Counted from the first letter of the stretch, positions 1 to 9,897 are shown. The stretch: DNA of 64,000 bases from Allomuricauda sp. CAU 1633 (GCF_017313225.1 NZ_JAFLNE010000004.1:248001-312000), one strand, 5' to 3'. The notes: a model not told the origin generated them from the letters alone. Numbers and translations: made by a program.

Positions 1-421
1 GCCCAGTTTGGTAAGCTGTGGCCACCTCCGGTTTTTCCTGCACATTGATGAAAATCCCGCTATTCCCACGATTACCGATTTTCCATTCCAATACCAGTTC
101 GTAGTTGGTATAGGACTTTTCACTGACCAAATCCTCATTGCTCTCTGTTTCAATGCTTGGATTACGATGCAACGCCCCCTCTTTTACTTCCCAGACGGAT
201 GGCGCTCCGGAATTGTAAACATGCCAACCTTGTAAGGTTTCACCATCAAACAACAATTCCCACCCCTGCTCTTTTTCAATATCATATAAGGTATTATGGC
301 TCTCATTTTCTTGGGCTACTTGCTTGGTGTGCCATTCGGAAGTTTTTTCTTCTTTATCCTGATTTTTACAGGAAATGATAATAAGGGTAAGGCACAGCAG
401 GCCAAAAATTTTAATGTGCAT
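1..421 (-). CDS. DUF1080 (3-keto-disaccharide hydrolase-like) lipoprotein, 3' end cut by window
   Basis: Reading the minus strand from the ATG at 421 gives an open frame to the window edge (about 140 codons). The first 18 residues form a lipoprotein signal with lipobox LTLIIISC, so the mature protein should be lipid-anchored in the cell envelope. From about residue 53 it reads GWELLFDGETLQGWHVYN, then W-x-V-x-x-G-x-L, NYELVLEWKIG and GNSGIFI, the start of the DUF1080/PF06439 concanavalin-like fold. Members of this family act on 3-keto-glycosides or bind sugars; the substrate here is unknown. The C-terminal half lies outside the window. Family call firm, activity inferred. Confidence 0.85.
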   Translation of the reverse strand, partial: MHIKIFGLLCLTLIIISCKNQDKEEKTSEWHTKQVAQENESHNTLYDIEKEQGWELLFDGETLQGWHVYNSGAPSVWEVKEGALHRNPSIETESNEDLVSEKSYTNYELVLEWKIGNRGNSGIFINVQEKPEVATAYQTG

Positions 422-586
422 GATGTTTGTTTAGGTAAATCGATTTAAAAATAGTCAAATAAAATATTTAAATGCCCCTATTGAATGGTGCAGGTTTGTA
501 CACTTGTTTATAACATCGTTAAAAACTATTGGCGTCAACAAAATTGTGCGGTTTTTGATTATGTAATTTTAGTAAAACTTACAACC

Positions 587-997
587 ATGGATTCACGTTC
601 CAAAAGTCTTTTGGAGATTCGTCCAGACATTCCACAGTCACACTTTAATAGCGAAATGGGTTCTGATGAACGTTTTCAGAACAAGACCCTTCGCCCCGTA
701 ATTAAATTGCAGAACTTTTTGCTGGTCGAGGCATTTAAGAATTACATCTATAAACATAAGGGTGTTTTTTATGATCTTAGTTTGGAGAAACGCCTTGCGT
801 ATATTGAGCGGGCCATACAGAAGGACATCAAATTCAGAAACTCCTTAAAAGGTATGGTCATAGGTCAATTTACCGTCGAGGAATATCAAGATTATATTCG
901 GAATTCCTCTGCCCTGAACAAGAGGATGATGAATATGGTCACCGAAAGATTGAAGGACCAGGTACAATTGCTGGACAAGGAAGAAGTCCTTTTATAA
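587..997 (+). CDS. Conserved Bacteroidota protein of unknown function (136 aa)
   Basis: A 136-residue cytosolic-looking protein beginning MDSRSKSLLEIRPDIPQ. I place the start at the ATG at 587 rather than 485, because the upstream 34 codons are poor and the conserved part starts here. It has charged helices (KLQNFLLVEAFKNYIYKHKG; RLAYIERAIQKDIKFRN) and no signal peptide or membrane segment. I recognise it as a protein conserved in Flavobacteriia; from memory relatives sometimes carry a 'glyoxalase' label, but I see no glyoxalase metal ligands and do not support that. Its stop overlaps by 6 bases the convergent gene's stop. Function unknown. Confidence 0.8.
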   Translation: MDSRSKSLLEIRPDIPQSHFNSEMGSDERFQNKTLRPVIKLQNFLLVEAFKNYIYKHKGVFYDLSLEKRLAYIERAIQKDIKFRNSLKGMVIGQFTVEEYQDYIRNSSALNKRMMNMVTERLKDQVQLLDKEEVLL

Positions 998-1669
998 AAG
1001 GGATTCTCCGTTCAAGTTGGTGGTCAAAATATCACTCATAAGGTCAAAATAGGGCCGAATCGCGCGAAAGGATTTATCCACTTCCTGGGCAAAAGAATCG
1101 GAAAGCACTTCTTTATCTGAAAAATTTCGGACAAAAATAAACTGCTTTTTCCGAATCAAATCGATATCGGGATGCTCCTTATCAAACCCTTTTGGAGCTG
1201 TTTTTACGGCATCACCCGCCAAATCACCCCAAATTTCCTTGAAGGATTTTTCATTGATTACCTCACGAAACTCCGAAGCATCCATTTCAAGCTCTTTTCG
1301 AATACGGAACAAATCTTCTTTATTGGGGTCCCAAAAGCCTGTGGCCAAAAAGGACCCACCTGGCATAATATGAATGTAGTAACCCCCTCTTAAATGGGCA
1401 CCCAATCTTGAAAATGAAGCTGATAGATGCGTCTTATAGGGTGTTTTGTTCTTGGAAAAGCGAACGTCCCTATAAATTCGGAACATTTTCATTTTTTCAA
1501 TTTCATCATGGTGGTTCAACCCATCTTTAATGGTTTCAAAAAAAGATTTTACGGCTTTCTCATGGGTCTTGAATGTGGGTTTATGCTGTTCAAACCAGTC
1601 TTTGTTGTTATTCTTGGAAAGTTCTTTTAAGAAGTCTAATACATCTTTTGAGATAGTGGAATTGCTCAC
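992..1669 (-). CDS. TIGR02453/DUF2461 family protein
   Basis: 225 residues, soluble. The N-terminal segment with FLKELSKNNNKDWFEQHKP, followed by FRIYRDVRFSKNKTPYKTH and GGYYIHIMPGGSFLATGFW, is the signature of the DUF2461/TIGR02453 family, whose members are close to this length. The biochemical role of the family is not established. ATG at 1669 is the only reasonable start. It converges with the upstream 136-aa gene, the two stop codons overlapping. Confidence 0.88.
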   Translation of the reverse strand: MSNSTISKDVLDFLKELSKNNNKDWFEQHKPTFKTHEKAVKSFFETIKDGLNHHDEIEKMKMFRIYRDVRFSKNKTPYKTHLSASFSRLGAHLRGGYYIHIMPGGSFLATGFWDPNKEDLFRIRKELEMDASEFREVINEKSFKEIWGDLAGDAVKTAPKGFDKEHPDIDLIRKKQFIFVRNFSDKEVLSDSFAQEVDKSFRAIRPYFDLMSDILTTNLNGESLL

Positions 1670-1767
1670 AGTCTTATTTTGATAATATGTTATTTTTTAT
1701 CTAAAGTTAGACTTTTATCGGGGAGCATGGTAAGGATTTTTCTAATTTTAAGACCATAAAGCACAGT

Positions 1768-2559
1768 ATGGACAAGGAAAAGATAATTTCTGAGTTAAAC
1801 AGGCATAAGAAACTGCCCTATCTTGACTTTAGATTAAAACAGGAAACCGAGGATTTTACCGATACACTTTTTTATACCCTTTTTGATGCCAACACGCCAG
1901 TTGCGGTAAATCTTGAAATGTTAGAGAATAAGTTCAACACCTTGCTGGACATGGCATGCTGGGAATTGGAACGACCCAGCAGTGAATTTTGGGACAGTTA
2001 CGTAACCACCTTGCCCCAAATTTTGGAAAAGCTCAATTTAGATGCGGAGGCTATTCTTAATTGTGATCCGGCCTCGTTGTCCATCCAAGAAATCTATATG
2101 GCGTATCCTGGATTTTATGCCATTGCCATATATCGGTTGGCACATGAGCTTTATGTACAAGATGTCCCGCTGATTCCAAGGTTGATGACCGAATATGCGC
2201 ACAGACAGACCGGTGTGGACATAAATCCTGGTGCCACTATTGGAAAATCATTCTTTATAGATCATGCTACGGGTGTGGTTATTGGTGAAACCGCCGTGAT
2301 TCATGATAATGTGAAAATTTATCAAGGAGTTACCTTGGGCGCACTTTATGTGGCCAAGAATCTGCAAAAGACCAAAAGGCACCCTACCATAGAATCCAAT
2401 GTTACCATTTATGCCAATGCTACAATTTTAGGAGGTGAAACTGTGATTGGCGAAAACTCAATTATTGGAGGAAATGCTTGGCTTACCTCTTCAGTACCTG
2501 CCAACTCAACCGTTTATCATTCTCCAGAAATCAAAATCAAGACAACGCCCAATGTCTAA
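1768..2559 (+). CDS. cysE: Serine O-acetyltransferase
   Basis: Makes O-acetylserine from serine and acetyl-CoA, the first step of cysteine synthesis. 263 residues: an alpha-helical N-terminal half, then from about residue 150 a left-handed beta-helix of hexapeptide repeats ([57 protein letters not shown]). The catalytic His/Asp pair typical of the family is in FIDHATG. The length fits the EpsC/SAT type. The stop overlaps the start of cysM by 8 bases, so the two genes are translationally coupled and form a two-gene cysteine operon. Confidence 0.93.
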   Translation: MDKEKIISELNRHKKLPYLDFRLKQETEDFTDTLFYTLFDANTPVAVNLEMLENKFNTLLDMACWELERPSSEFWDSYVTTLPQILEKLNLDAEAILNCDPASLSIQEIYMAYPGFYAIAIYRLAHELYVQDVPLIPRLMTEYAHRQTGVDINPGATIGKSFFIDHATGVVIGETAVIHDNVKIYQGVTLGALYVAKNLQKTKRHPTIESNVTIYANATILGGETVIGENSIIGGNAWLTSSVPANSTVYHSPEIKIKTTPNV

Positions 2560-3436
2560 AAGCATCCTTGACCTCATTGGAAACACCCCTATGGTGGAAT
2601 CCAAAGTTTTAAATACTAACCCCAACGTAAAATTATTTTTTAAGCTGGAAGGAAATAATCCCGGAGGGAGTGTTAAAGACCGACCAGCCTATAACATGAT
2701 CAAGAGCGGTTTGGAACGCGGTGATTTCACCAAAGATTCCAAATTAATTGAGGCCACCAGTGGCAATACAGGTATCGCTTTAGCCATGATTGCAGGTATA
2801 TTCGGGTTGGACATAGAATTGGTCATGCCCGAAAATTCTACAAAGGAACGGGTGCAGACCATGCGTGCTTACGGTGCCAAAGTAACTTTGACTCCTTCTG
2901 ATGTGGGAATTGAAGGTGCTAGGGATTATGCAGAGGCCAAAGTAAATGATGAAGGCTACATCATGCTGAATCAATTTGGCAACAACGACAATTGGATGGC
3001 CCATTATAAAACTACAGGGCCCGAAATATGGAAGGATACCCAAGGCGGAATCACCCATTTTGTATCCAGTATGGGAACCACGGGAACTATAATGGGAACA
3101 TCAACCTATTTAAAGGAACAAGACCCATCGGTCCAGATTGTTGGGGTGCAACCTACAGATGAATCCCGTATTCCAGGTATTCGGAAATGGCCAGAGGAAT
3201 ATCTGCCCAAGATTTTTGACCGTAATAAGGTAGACCGCATTATGGAGGTCAGCGAGGAAGATGCCGTTAGTATGGCCAAGAAACTGGCCAAGGAAGAGGG
3301 TATTTTTGCGGGTATGAGCAGTGGCGGGGCCGCTACCGTTGCATTGCGACTTGCCGAAACCTTGGAAAGCGGAACAATCGTATCCATTGTTTGTGACCGA
3401 GGTGACCGTTACCTGTCTTCAGATTTATTTAATTAG
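2552..3436 (+). CDS. cysM: Cysteine synthase (O-acetylserine sulfhydrylase B type)
   Basis: PLP enzyme that replaces the acetyl group of O-acetylserine with sulfide. 294 residues from the ATG at 2552 ([17 protein letters not shown]); the longer frame from 2447 only reads through cysE and is rejected. The PLP lysine lies in [13 protein letters not shown], followed by the [10 protein letters not shown] substrate loop and the SSMGTTGT phosphate-binding loop; the ending with [15 protein letters not shown] and [12 protein letters not shown] is CysM-like. It overlaps cysE by 8 bases, giving a complete serine-to-cysteine module. Convergent with the next gene, with only 3 bases between. Confidence 0.93.
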   Translation: MSKSILDLIGNTPMVESKVLNTNPNVKLFFKLEGNNPGGSVKDRPAYNMIKSGLERGDFTKDSKLIEATSGNTGIALAMIAGIFGLDIELVMPENSTKERVQTMRAYGAKVTLTPSDVGIEGARDYAEAKVNDEGYIMLNQFGNNDNWMAHYKTTGPEIWKDTQGGITHFVSSMGTTGTIMGTSTYLKEQDPSVQIVGVQPTDESRIPGIRKWPEEYLPKIFDRNKVDRIMEVSEEDAVSMAKKLAKEEGIFAGMSSGGAATVALRLAETLESGTIVSIVCDRGDRYLSSDLFN

Positions 3437-3439
3437 GGA

Positions 3440-4237
3440 TTATTCCAATTCCATTTTTATTCCATTCCAATAGGCTTCAAAATCACTTAGATTATTGTGA
3501 CTCCCGTTGGGAATGGTATATATTTTTTTATCGGTATTTGGAATGGCATCAAACAATTTTTTTCCGGAAGCATAGGAAACCACCGTATCATCGGTACCGT
3601 GAAAAATACGAATGGGACTTTCCACCCCCTGAATAAATTTATGAGAAGGCATCTCATATTGGAGCAATTGTTTTAGTGGTAAGAAGGAAAATCGGTCTTT
3701 GGCAGCATCCAAAAGACTATAAAAAGGAGTTTCCAATATCAGCTTTTGGCACTGATTTTTAGAAGCCAACTGGGTTGCGATGCTTGCTCCAAGAGATCTT
3801 CCGTAGACAATAATGTCATTGGCTTTATATGTATCATTAAGATAGTTGTAGAAAAGTTGCGCATCTTGGTACAGGGCTTCTTCGCTGATTTTCCCGGTAC
3901 TCTTCCCATAGCTGCGATAATCCATCACCAAAACATCGTACCCCAATTCTACAAATGGGAGTACAATCTCCCCCCATCGGGACAAATCCCCTGCATTACC
4001 ATGGAAATACAGAATCACCCCTTTTGGGTCTGTAGCATGAAAATGGAGTGCATTTAAGTTGGCACCATCATCCGTTTTAAGGAAGATTTCGTCAAAATCA
4101 GCTTGGAAGGAATAGGTATAGTCCTGAGCTAATTTTGTGGGCAAAAAAATCAATCTTTCTTGAAAAAAGTACACCATGGCTGTAAGTAGAATCAAAAAAA
4201 TCCCAAAAAAAGCACCAAAACGCTTAAGCTTTTGCAT
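3440..4237 (-). CDS. Alpha/beta hydrolase with N-terminal membrane anchor (copy 1)
   Basis: 265 residues. An N-terminal hydrophobic segment (about residues 8–26) precedes an alpha/beta hydrolase fold of the BEM46/ABHD13-like type. The nucleophile is the Ser in YGRSLGAS, the acid Asp in HGTDDTVV and the His in NGSHNNL, so the triad looks intact; LYFHGNAGDLSRW supplies the oxyanion loop. Substrate unknown. Its start overlaps by 14 bases the end of the upstream paralogue (4224–5099), with which it is clearly cotranscribed. The pair looks like an old tandem duplication. Confidence 0.88.
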   Translation of the reverse strand: MQKLKRFGAFFGIFLILLTAMVYFFQERLIFLPTKLAQDYTYSFQADFDEIFLKTDDGANLNALHFHATDPKGVILYFHGNAGDLSRWGEIVLPFVELGYDVLVMDYRSYGKSTGKISEEALYQDAQLFYNYLNDTYKANDIIVYGRSLGASIATQLASKNQCQKLILETPFYSLLDAAKDRFSFLPLKQLLQYEMPSHKFIQGVESPIRIFHGTDDTVVSYASGKKLFDAIPNTDKKIYTIPNGSHNNLSDFEAYWNGIKMELE

Positions 4238-5099
4238 TTACGTGCTTTGAAGAATGTTTAACATTGATGCTGGATCCCTCTAGATTGACCTTGGTGGGCC
4301 TGCTGGTAACAATCTCTCCCAACATTTTGTGATAGGATTCAAAATTGTTCAGGTCTTTGTGCCCACCCCCTATTACGGTATACAGAGTGGTTAAACCTGG
4401 TTTGATTTTGGACAATTTTACACTGGTCTTATAGGGAATAAGCCGATCATCCGTTCCGTGAATGATATGGATGGGACAATTCACATACTTCAACCATTTG
4501 TACGTGGGCATGGGAAATTTGATCAACAAGGAAAGCGGCATAAACGGGATAAACTTCTTTGCGACTTTACTCAAGCTATAATACGGCGCATCCAAAATAA
4601 GCATTCGGGGGTTGTTCATGGAGGCCAACTTAGCCGCAAATCCCGAACCCATGGAACGTCCGTACAGGATGATATATTTTTCGGCCACTTGCTCTTTTAT
4701 CTTATTGTACACCACCTGCATATCCCGCTTAATGGCTTTTTGGGTCCTTCGACCTGTACTTTTTCCAAAGCCTCGATAGTCCACCATGATTACATCGTAG
4801 CCATGGCGGGTAAAATCTACCGCAAACTTCCCCCACCCCTTAATACTCTTTGAGTTGCCCTTTAAATAAAAAACGACGCCCTTCGGGTCTTTTGATTTAA
4901 ACCTAAGGCCATTGATCGTAGCACCGTCCCTAGTTTCAATACTATATTCCTCTATTTCCTGATTATCGTAATAAAATTGGAAGTCCTTGGACAACTTTTC
5001 AGGTTTGAACAGAAAGTAATCCTGGAGGTAATACAACAAAACGCTCAACACGATGTACACGCCGAGGACAATCCATACGATGTAAAGCCAATTTTGCAT
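4224..5099 (-). CDS. Alpha/beta hydrolase with N-terminal membrane anchor (copy 2)
   Basis: 291 residues, same architecture as the downstream gene: one N-terminal membrane helix (about residues 5–25), then the hydrolase core with nucleophile in YGRSMGSG, acid in HGTDDRLI and His in GGGHKDL. The oxyanion-loop region differs (YLKGNSKSIKGW instead of YFHGNAGDLSRW), so the usual HG is LKG here, which may alter or weaken activity. A C-terminal tail of about 25 polar residues is absent from copy 1. First gene of the pair. Confidence 0.88.
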   Translation of the reverse strand: MQNWLYIVWIVLGVYIVLSVLLYYLQDYFLFKPEKLSKDFQFYYDNQEIEEYSIETRDGATINGLRFKSKDPKGVVFYLKGNSKSIKGWGKFAVDFTRHGYDVIMVDYRGFGKSTGRRTQKAIKRDMQVVYNKIKEQVAEKYIILYGRSMGSGFAAKLASMNNPRMLILDAPYYSLSKVAKKFIPFMPLSLLIKFPMPTYKWLKYVNCPIHIIHGTDDRLIPYKTSVKLSKIKPGLTTLYTVIGGGHKDLNNFESYHKMLGEIVTSRPTKVNLEGSSINVKHSSKHVNAKA

Positions 5100-5337
5100 A
5101 GGAAAGGAATTTATCCAAAATACAAAAAATACGATTATCTAACCTTCACGATCTTATGAATCAAGCTGTTGAGTTTATTCGTAAGGAAAATTAGCGTCCA
5201 AGTCTCAAAAAAATGAAGTTTCACATCAGTTTTTTCGGATTATCCAACATTGTTGACGGGTCATCGATTTCTTTAAAATACTCCTTTAAAAACCCCGTTC
5301 TTTATGCTAAATAAAGTCCCCCAAATCCCTATTAGAT

Positions 5338-5820
5338 ATGAATACATTGTCTAAAATAATCACTTGGAAAAGGAATATCCTGGCTAGTTTAGGTGTTTTG
5401 TTCATCTTGATTGTTTTAAATTTTTACGGTGTTTACACCAACCAATTTTATTTCACTAAACCCGACAATTACATATTTCCCATACTTAGTTCGGTACACT
5501 TTCTTTATCTGTACGTGATATGGTTCAAAATTTCTGAAGAAGAACTTCCAGACCCAAAGATGCGGAACATTGAGTACGTACTATATGCAATTATGATTGT
5601 GTATTTTTTCAAAATATATGATAGCGCAATGGTACTCAACTCCATTGAAACCTACGGAGAACATATTATCCCTGCTTCTTTTAAGCCTATGGCCACGCTC
5701 ATACTTGTCCTTTATAGTATATTGCCTATTCTGACGCTATATACATTTTGGCTTAGAAAACGATATGTTGGAGTGTACAATTTTGAAAACTACAACGACA
5801 ATCTAAATATTTGGCAGTAG
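5338..5820 (+). CDS. Four-helix membrane protein of unknown function
   Basis: 160 residues with about four predicted membrane helices (roughly 15–32, 46–65, 80–96 and 116–138), a short soluble loop with EEELPDPKMRN and a polar C-terminal tail ending NDNLNIWQ. No motif I recognise. It stands alone on the plus strand between minus-strand units; the 238 bases before it contain no gene and no clear -7 element. Hypothetical integral membrane protein. Confidence 0.65.
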   Translation: MNTLSKIITWKRNILASLGVLFILIVLNFYGVYTNQFYFTKPDNYIFPILSSVHFLYLYVIWFKISEEELPDPKMRNIEYVLYAIMIVYFFKIYDSAMVLNSIETYGEHIIPASFKPMATLILVLYSILPILTLYTFWLRKRYVGVYNFENYNDNLNIWQ

Positions 5821-5833
5821 TTCCTAGCTGGGT

Positions 5834-7303
5834 TTAGAGTCCTCGGATGTAACTTCCATACAAATCTTTAAACTGAATCCCTTTCGTAAAGCGGTGTTTG
5901 CTCAACTTTTTATGAGCCACCAATCCCCAGAGCAATAACTCTTTCATAAAATAAGAATCCTCTTTTGAAATGGAAGGTTGATACTCCTTAATTAGATTAT
6001 TTAGTGGCCTAACGGAATCGAGTTTGGTTTTGTAGTCTGAGTCAGAATCATCGTCTAAAAGGTCGAATCCTTCGCCATCGAAAAACCAGTTGACCAATTC
6101 ATCGTATTCGGTTTCAGCTTCTTTGCGTTGAAGCTTATCGATTTTTGGAAAATAAGTTGGGAAAAGGGATTTTATGGCTTCCTCTATCAGAGTCTCGGCC
6201 ACAAATCCAGCCCCTTCTTGTTCACCTTCGTAAACCAATTCAATTTTCCCGGTGATGGAAGGAATCACACCCATAAAATCACTTAATCGAACGGAAGTTT
6301 TTTTATCTCCAGAATGGATGGCTCTGCGCTCCGCTGTGCTCAAAAGATTCTCGAAAGCGGTAATGCTCATTCGCGCACTTACCCCACTCTTGGCATCTAC
6401 ATATTCGCTATTGCGAGCTTCAAAACTGATTTGTTCCAACACATCCATCGCAATCTCTGGGACATAGACATTGTCTGACTGTCTAGAATCCAGTTGGGCC
6501 TCTTGTTTGGTGATTTTCTTGGCTATTTCAATGCTTTCAGGATAATGGGTCAAGATTTGGGAACCGATTCTATCCTTAAGCGGTGTTACAATACTTCCTC
6601 GATTCGTATAATCTTCAGGATTTGCCGTAAATACAAATTGAAGGTCTAATGAAAGTCGCAGCTTAAATCCACGGATTTGAATGTCACCTTCCTGAAGAAT
6701 ATTGAACAAAGCCACTTGTATCCGGGCTTGGAGGTCTGGTAACTCATTGATCACAAAAATGCAACGGTTCGCACGCGGAATCATTCCAAAGTGAATTACC
6801 CGGTCATCTGCATACGAAAGTTTCAGGTTTGCGGCTTTGATGGGGTCCACGTCACCAATCAAATCGGCCACGGTAACATCTGGTGTAGCCAACTTTTCAT
6901 AGAATCGTTCGTTTCTATGAATCCAATCTATTGGCGTTTTATCGCCTTTCTCCTTGATGAGTTCAGTTGCATATCGAGAAATCGGCTTCATTGGGTCATC
7001 ATGCACTTCCGACCCTTCCACAATGGGCATCCATTCGTCCAAAAGTTGCACCATCAATCGGGCCAAACGGGTTTTGGCCTGTCCCCGTAACCCAAGAAGA
7101 TTGATGTTGTGTCGGGAAAGAATGGCACGCTCCAATTCGGGTATCACCGAGTTTTCGTAACCCCAAACGCCTTCAAAGACTTCTTCACCGTTAGAAATTT
7201 TGTTGAGGAGATTTTCGCGGAGCTCGTCTTTGATACTTTTACTTTGATATCCTGTGGACCTTAATTCTCCTAAGGTCTTTATTTTGGTATGATCCAATTT
7301 CAT
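5834..7303 (-). CDS. MoxR/ChlI-type AAA+ ATPase
   Basis: 489 residues. Walker A is in LLGLRGQAKTRLARL (about residue 70), the sensor/Walker B region in NRCIFVINELPDL, and FVFTANPEDYTNRGSIVTPLKDRIGSQ matches magnesium-chelatase subunit I-like ATPases. These AAA+ proteins act with a VWA-domain partner to remodel or assemble target proteins; the partner is the adjacent upstream gene, 8 bases away. No cobalt or magnesium chelatase H/N subunit is near, so pigment or cobalamin synthesis is not implied. The target is unknown. Confidence 0.9.
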   Translation of the reverse strand: MKLDHTKIKTLGELRSTGYQSKSIKDELRENLLNKISNGEEVFEGVWGYENSVIPELERAILSRHNINLLGLRGQAKTRLARLMVQLLDEWMPIVEGSEVHDDPMKPISRYATELIKEKGDKTPIDWIHRNERFYEKLATPDVTVADLIGDVDPIKAANLKLSYADDRVIHFGMIPRANRCIFVINELPDLQARIQVALFNILQEGDIQIRGFKLRLSLDLQFVFTANPEDYTNRGSIVTPLKDRIGSQILTHYPESIEIAKKITKQEAQLDSRQSDNVYVPEIAMDVLEQISFEARNSEYVDAKSGVSARMSITAFENLLSTAERRAIHSGDKKTSVRLSDFMGVIPSITGKIELVYEGEQEGAGFVAETLIEEAIKSLFPTYFPKIDKLQRKEAETEYDELVNWFFDGEGFDLLDDDSDSDYKTKLDSVRPLNNLIKEYQPSISKEDSYFMKELLLWGLVAHKKLSKHRFTKGIQFKDLYGSYIRGL

Positions 7304-7311
7304 ATGATGGT

Positions 7312-8478
7312 TTATCCTTTAATTCTTCGTTTTCTGTTTTGCTCGTAATCTTCAAAAATCATCTCTCCCAATCCCTTCAATCCCGTATAAAAAGCTTTGC
7401 CTTTGTTGGCTTGGGTAAATTCACGCACAAACTGCATGAGATACGGGTCTTGGGCAATCATAAATGTGGTGATGGGAATATGCAACTTACGGGCTTGCTG
7501 GGCCATGGCGTAGCATTTTTCCACGATGTACTCATCCAAGCCTACACTGTTTTTATAATAGTCCCCATTAGGAAGCCGCAAGCAAGAGGGCTTACCATCG
7601 GTGATCATAAAGATTTGCTTGTTGGTATTTCGTTTTCTACGGAGCATGTCCATAGCCAATTGCAATCCGGCCACGGTATTGGTGTGGTATGGCCCGACTT
7701 TCAGATAGGGTAAATCCTTTATGGGAATGGGCCACGCATCGTTTCCAAAAACCAAAATTTCCAGCGTATCCTTCGGATAGCGTGTAGTAATGAGCTCCGC
7801 CAAGGCCATGGCCACTTTTTTGGCCGGAGTGATTCGGTCTTCACCGTATAATATCATACTGTGGCTGATATCAATCATCAGCACCGTGCTCATTTGCGCC
7901 TTATAATGCGTGTCTTCCACCACCAAATCGTCCTCATTCAAGGAAAAACTGTCCAAACCATGATTGACTTGGGCATTACGCAAACTTTCGGTCATGGAAA
8001 TACTTTCTAGGGAATCCCCAAAACGATATTCCCTAAAATCCCCAGTGTGCTCATCGCCCCTGCCCGATTTTCCGGTACGATGATTTCCGGCTCCGCTTCG
8101 TTTCAATTTTCCAAAGATTTGGTCGAGAGCACGTTGGCGAAGCATTCGTTCTAGTTTAGCGGTAATGGAAAGATTTCCTGGGCCCCTGCCCTCTTCATCA
8201 CCTTCCTCACCTTCACCCGCTTCGCGGTCGTCCATATCAAACTCTTCGCGAATGAAACCTTTCGCTTTCAAATCTTCGATAAAATCGTCGATGGTATAGT
8301 CCTCATCGGTAAGTTCGTATTCCTTGTCCAGCTCACGGAGCCAGTCCAAAGCTTCCTCAACATCGCCTGAAGTATGTGTAATGAGTTCTTGAAAAATCTC
8401 AAAGAGTTTTTCAAACGGAGTTTGATCTGGGGCTTCGTAGGTAGTAAAACGAAACCCTTTTCTTGTATTCATAGCCAT
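7312..8478 (-). CDS. VWA domain protein, partner of the MoxR-type ATPase
   Basis: 388 residues. The C-terminal half is a von Willebrand A domain with a complete MIDAS start DISHS (in STVLMIDISHSM) and later MITDGKPS. The N-terminal part is acidic and disordered-looking (about residues 80–100 rich in D, E and G), then a basic stretch. Known logic: a ChlI/MoxR ATPase plus a ChlD/CoxE-like VWA protein form a two-component metallochelatase- or chaperone-like machine. An alternative ATG lies two codons in (8472). Start spacing and orientation support one operon with the ATPase gene. Confidence 0.9.
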   Translation of the reverse strand: MAMNTRKGFRFTTYEAPDQTPFEKLFEIFQELITHTSGDVEEALDWLRELDKEYELTDEDYTIDDFIEDLKAKGFIREEFDMDDREAGEGEEGDEEGRGPGNLSITAKLERMLRQRALDQIFGKLKRSGAGNHRTGKSGRGDEHTGDFREYRFGDSLESISMTESLRNAQVNHGLDSFSLNEDDLVVEDTHYKAQMSTVLMIDISHSMILYGEDRITPAKKVAMALAELITTRYPKDTLEILVFGNDAWPIPIKDLPYLKVGPYHTNTVAGLQLAMDMLRRKRNTNKQIFMITDGKPSCLRLPNGDYYKNSVGLDEYIVEKCYAMAQQARKLHIPITTFMIAQDPYLMQFVREFTQANKGKAFYTGLKGLGEMIFEDYEQNRKRRIKG

Positions 8479-8526
8479 TACATAAAATTACGGTATTTCC
8501 GTGTAACGACTAGGCCTTTAAAAAAA

Positions 8527-8552
8527 ACTTAACGCTCTTGTTCAATGGCGTT
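8527..8552 (-). terminator. Possible terminator at the end of the his operon
   Basis: On the minus strand AACGC and GCGTT (8548–8552 and 8531–8535) can form a 5-bp stem with a 12-base loop spanning the hisIE stop codon, followed within three bases by a run of eight T. Short stem, strong T run; moderate support only. Confidence 0.4.
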
Positions 8553-9138
8553 TTTGCAGCACTTGGGCGATATCATCTAATTTATATCCCTTTGCTTGTA
8601 GCAAAATGAGATAGTGAAAGAGCAAATCAGCACTTTCGTTCAAAAAGAGGCCCTCGTTGTCATCTTTGGCTTCAATAACGGTCTCCACGGCTTCCTCGCC
8701 CACTTTTTGCGCAATTTTATTAATGCCTTTTCGGAACAAGGAGGCCACATAGCTGTCTGGATTTTCTGGATCGTTTTTTCGGGAAGTAATGATGTCCTCT
8801 AAATCGGATAGAAACCCATAGCCTTGAACATTTTCTTGGGCCCAGCAGGTATCGGTTCCTTTGTGACAGGTGGGTCCAACAGGGTTTACGGTAACTAAAA
8901 GTGTGTCGTTGTCGCAATCTATTTTAATATCAACCAAGTTCAAAAAATTACCGCTCTCTTCTCCTTTAGTCCATAATCGTTGTTTAGTACGACTAAAAAA
9001 AGTGACCTTTTTGGTTTCTTTGGTAACATCCAACGCCTCTTGGTTCATATAACCCAGCATCAAAACATTTTTGGTCTGTGCATCTTGGATGATGACAGGA
9101 ACCAGTCCGTCTGGATTTTTGTTGAAATCTATTTTCAT
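8542..9138 (-). CDS. hisIE: Bifunctional phosphoribosyl-AMP cyclohydrolase / phosphoribosyl-ATP pyrophosphatase
   Basis: Catalyses steps 2 and 3 of histidine synthesis. 198 residues: HisI domain about 1–105 with NVLMLGYMNQEAL, RTKQRLWTKGEESGN and the metal motifs IDCDNDT and GPTCHKGTDTC; HisE domain about 110–198 with SYVASLFRKG, KVGEEAVETVIEAK and ESADLLFHYLILL. The order and length match the usual HisIE fusion of Bacteroidota. Last gene of the his operon, 3 bases after hisF. Confidence 0.96.
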   Translation of the reverse strand: MKIDFNKNPDGLVPVIIQDAQTKNVLMLGYMNQEALDVTKETKKVTFFSRTKQRLWTKGEESGNFLNLVDIKIDCDNDTLLVTVNPVGPTCHKGTDTCWAQENVQGYGFLSDLEDIITSRKNDPENPDSYVASLFRKGINKIAQKVGEEAVETVIEAKDDNEGLFLNESADLLFHYLILLQAKGYKLDDIAQVLQKRH

Positions 9139-9141
9139 ATC

Positions 9142-9897
9142 CTAAATTCTAACAGGAATTCCTTCTCCCTTTAGTTCGTTCTTTAAATCTATTATCTCAA
9201 TTTCCTTAAAATGAAAAACGCTAGCAGCTAGAGCAGCGTCCGCTTTTCCATCTTTGAAGGTATCCGTAAAATGTGAAACAGTACCCGCTCCTCCTGAGGC
9301 AATCACGGGAATGTTTACCAGTTCTGACAATTGTGCCAATGCTACGTTGGCAAAACCGTTTTTGGTGCCGTCGTGGTCCATGGATGTGAACAGTATCTCT
9401 CCAGCACCGCGTTCTTCCACTTCTTTGGCCCATTGGAACAATTCAATTTCCGTGGGAACCTTGCCCCCGACCAAATGGACTTTCCAGTTGCCATCAATCT
9501 GTTTGGCATCAATGGCAACTACAATACACTGGGAACCAAATTTAGCCACCAATTCATTGATGAGTGCTGGTCGTTTCACCGCGGAAGAATTGATGGAAAC
9601 TTTATCAGCCCCATTTTTTAATAGAATGTCCACGTCTTCAACCGAAGATATACCACCACCCACGGTAAAAGGAATATTGATGGTTTCTGCGACATGATAC
9701 ACCAATTCGGCCAAGGTCTTCCGTTTTTCCTCCGTGGCAGAAATATCCAAAAAGACCAATTCGTCAGCACCTTCTTTTGCATAGATGGCAGCAAGTTCAA
9801 CGGGGTCACCGGCGTCTCTGAGGTCAACAAAATTGACTCCTTTTACGGTTCTTCCGTCTTTGATGTCCAAGCAAGGTATGATTCGTTTTGTGAGCAT
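9142..9897 (-). CDS. hisF: Imidazole glycerol phosphate synthase, cyclase subunit
   Basis: With HisH it makes imidazole glycerol phosphate and AICAR from PRFAR. 251 residues, (beta/alpha)8 barrel; the N-terminal [15 protein letters not shown] carries the catalytic Asp, and [33 protein letters not shown] (second catalytic Asp) and VIASGGAGT are all present. The ATG at 9897 lies 10 bases from the hairpin repeat at 9908–9936, so the transcript leader of hisF is partly structured. Separated from the rest of the operon by the GIY-YIG element. Confidence 0.97.
   Translation of the reverse strand: MLTKRIIPCLDIKDGRTVKGVNFVDLRDAGDPVELAAIYAKEGADELVFLDISATEEKRKTLAELVYHVAETINIPFTVGGGISSVEDVDILLKNGADKVSINSSAVKRPALINELVAKFGSQCIVVAIDAKQIDGNWKVHLVGGKVPTEIELFQWAKEVEERGAGEILFTSMDHDGTKNGFANVALAQLSELVNIPVIASGGAGTVSHFTDTFKDGKADAALAASVFHFKEIEIIDLKNELKGEGIPVRI

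Noticed and set aside
992..997. Overlap of two convergent stop codons as a sign of frameshift
   Set aside because: Both proteins are full length and end normally; the overlap is simple compaction.
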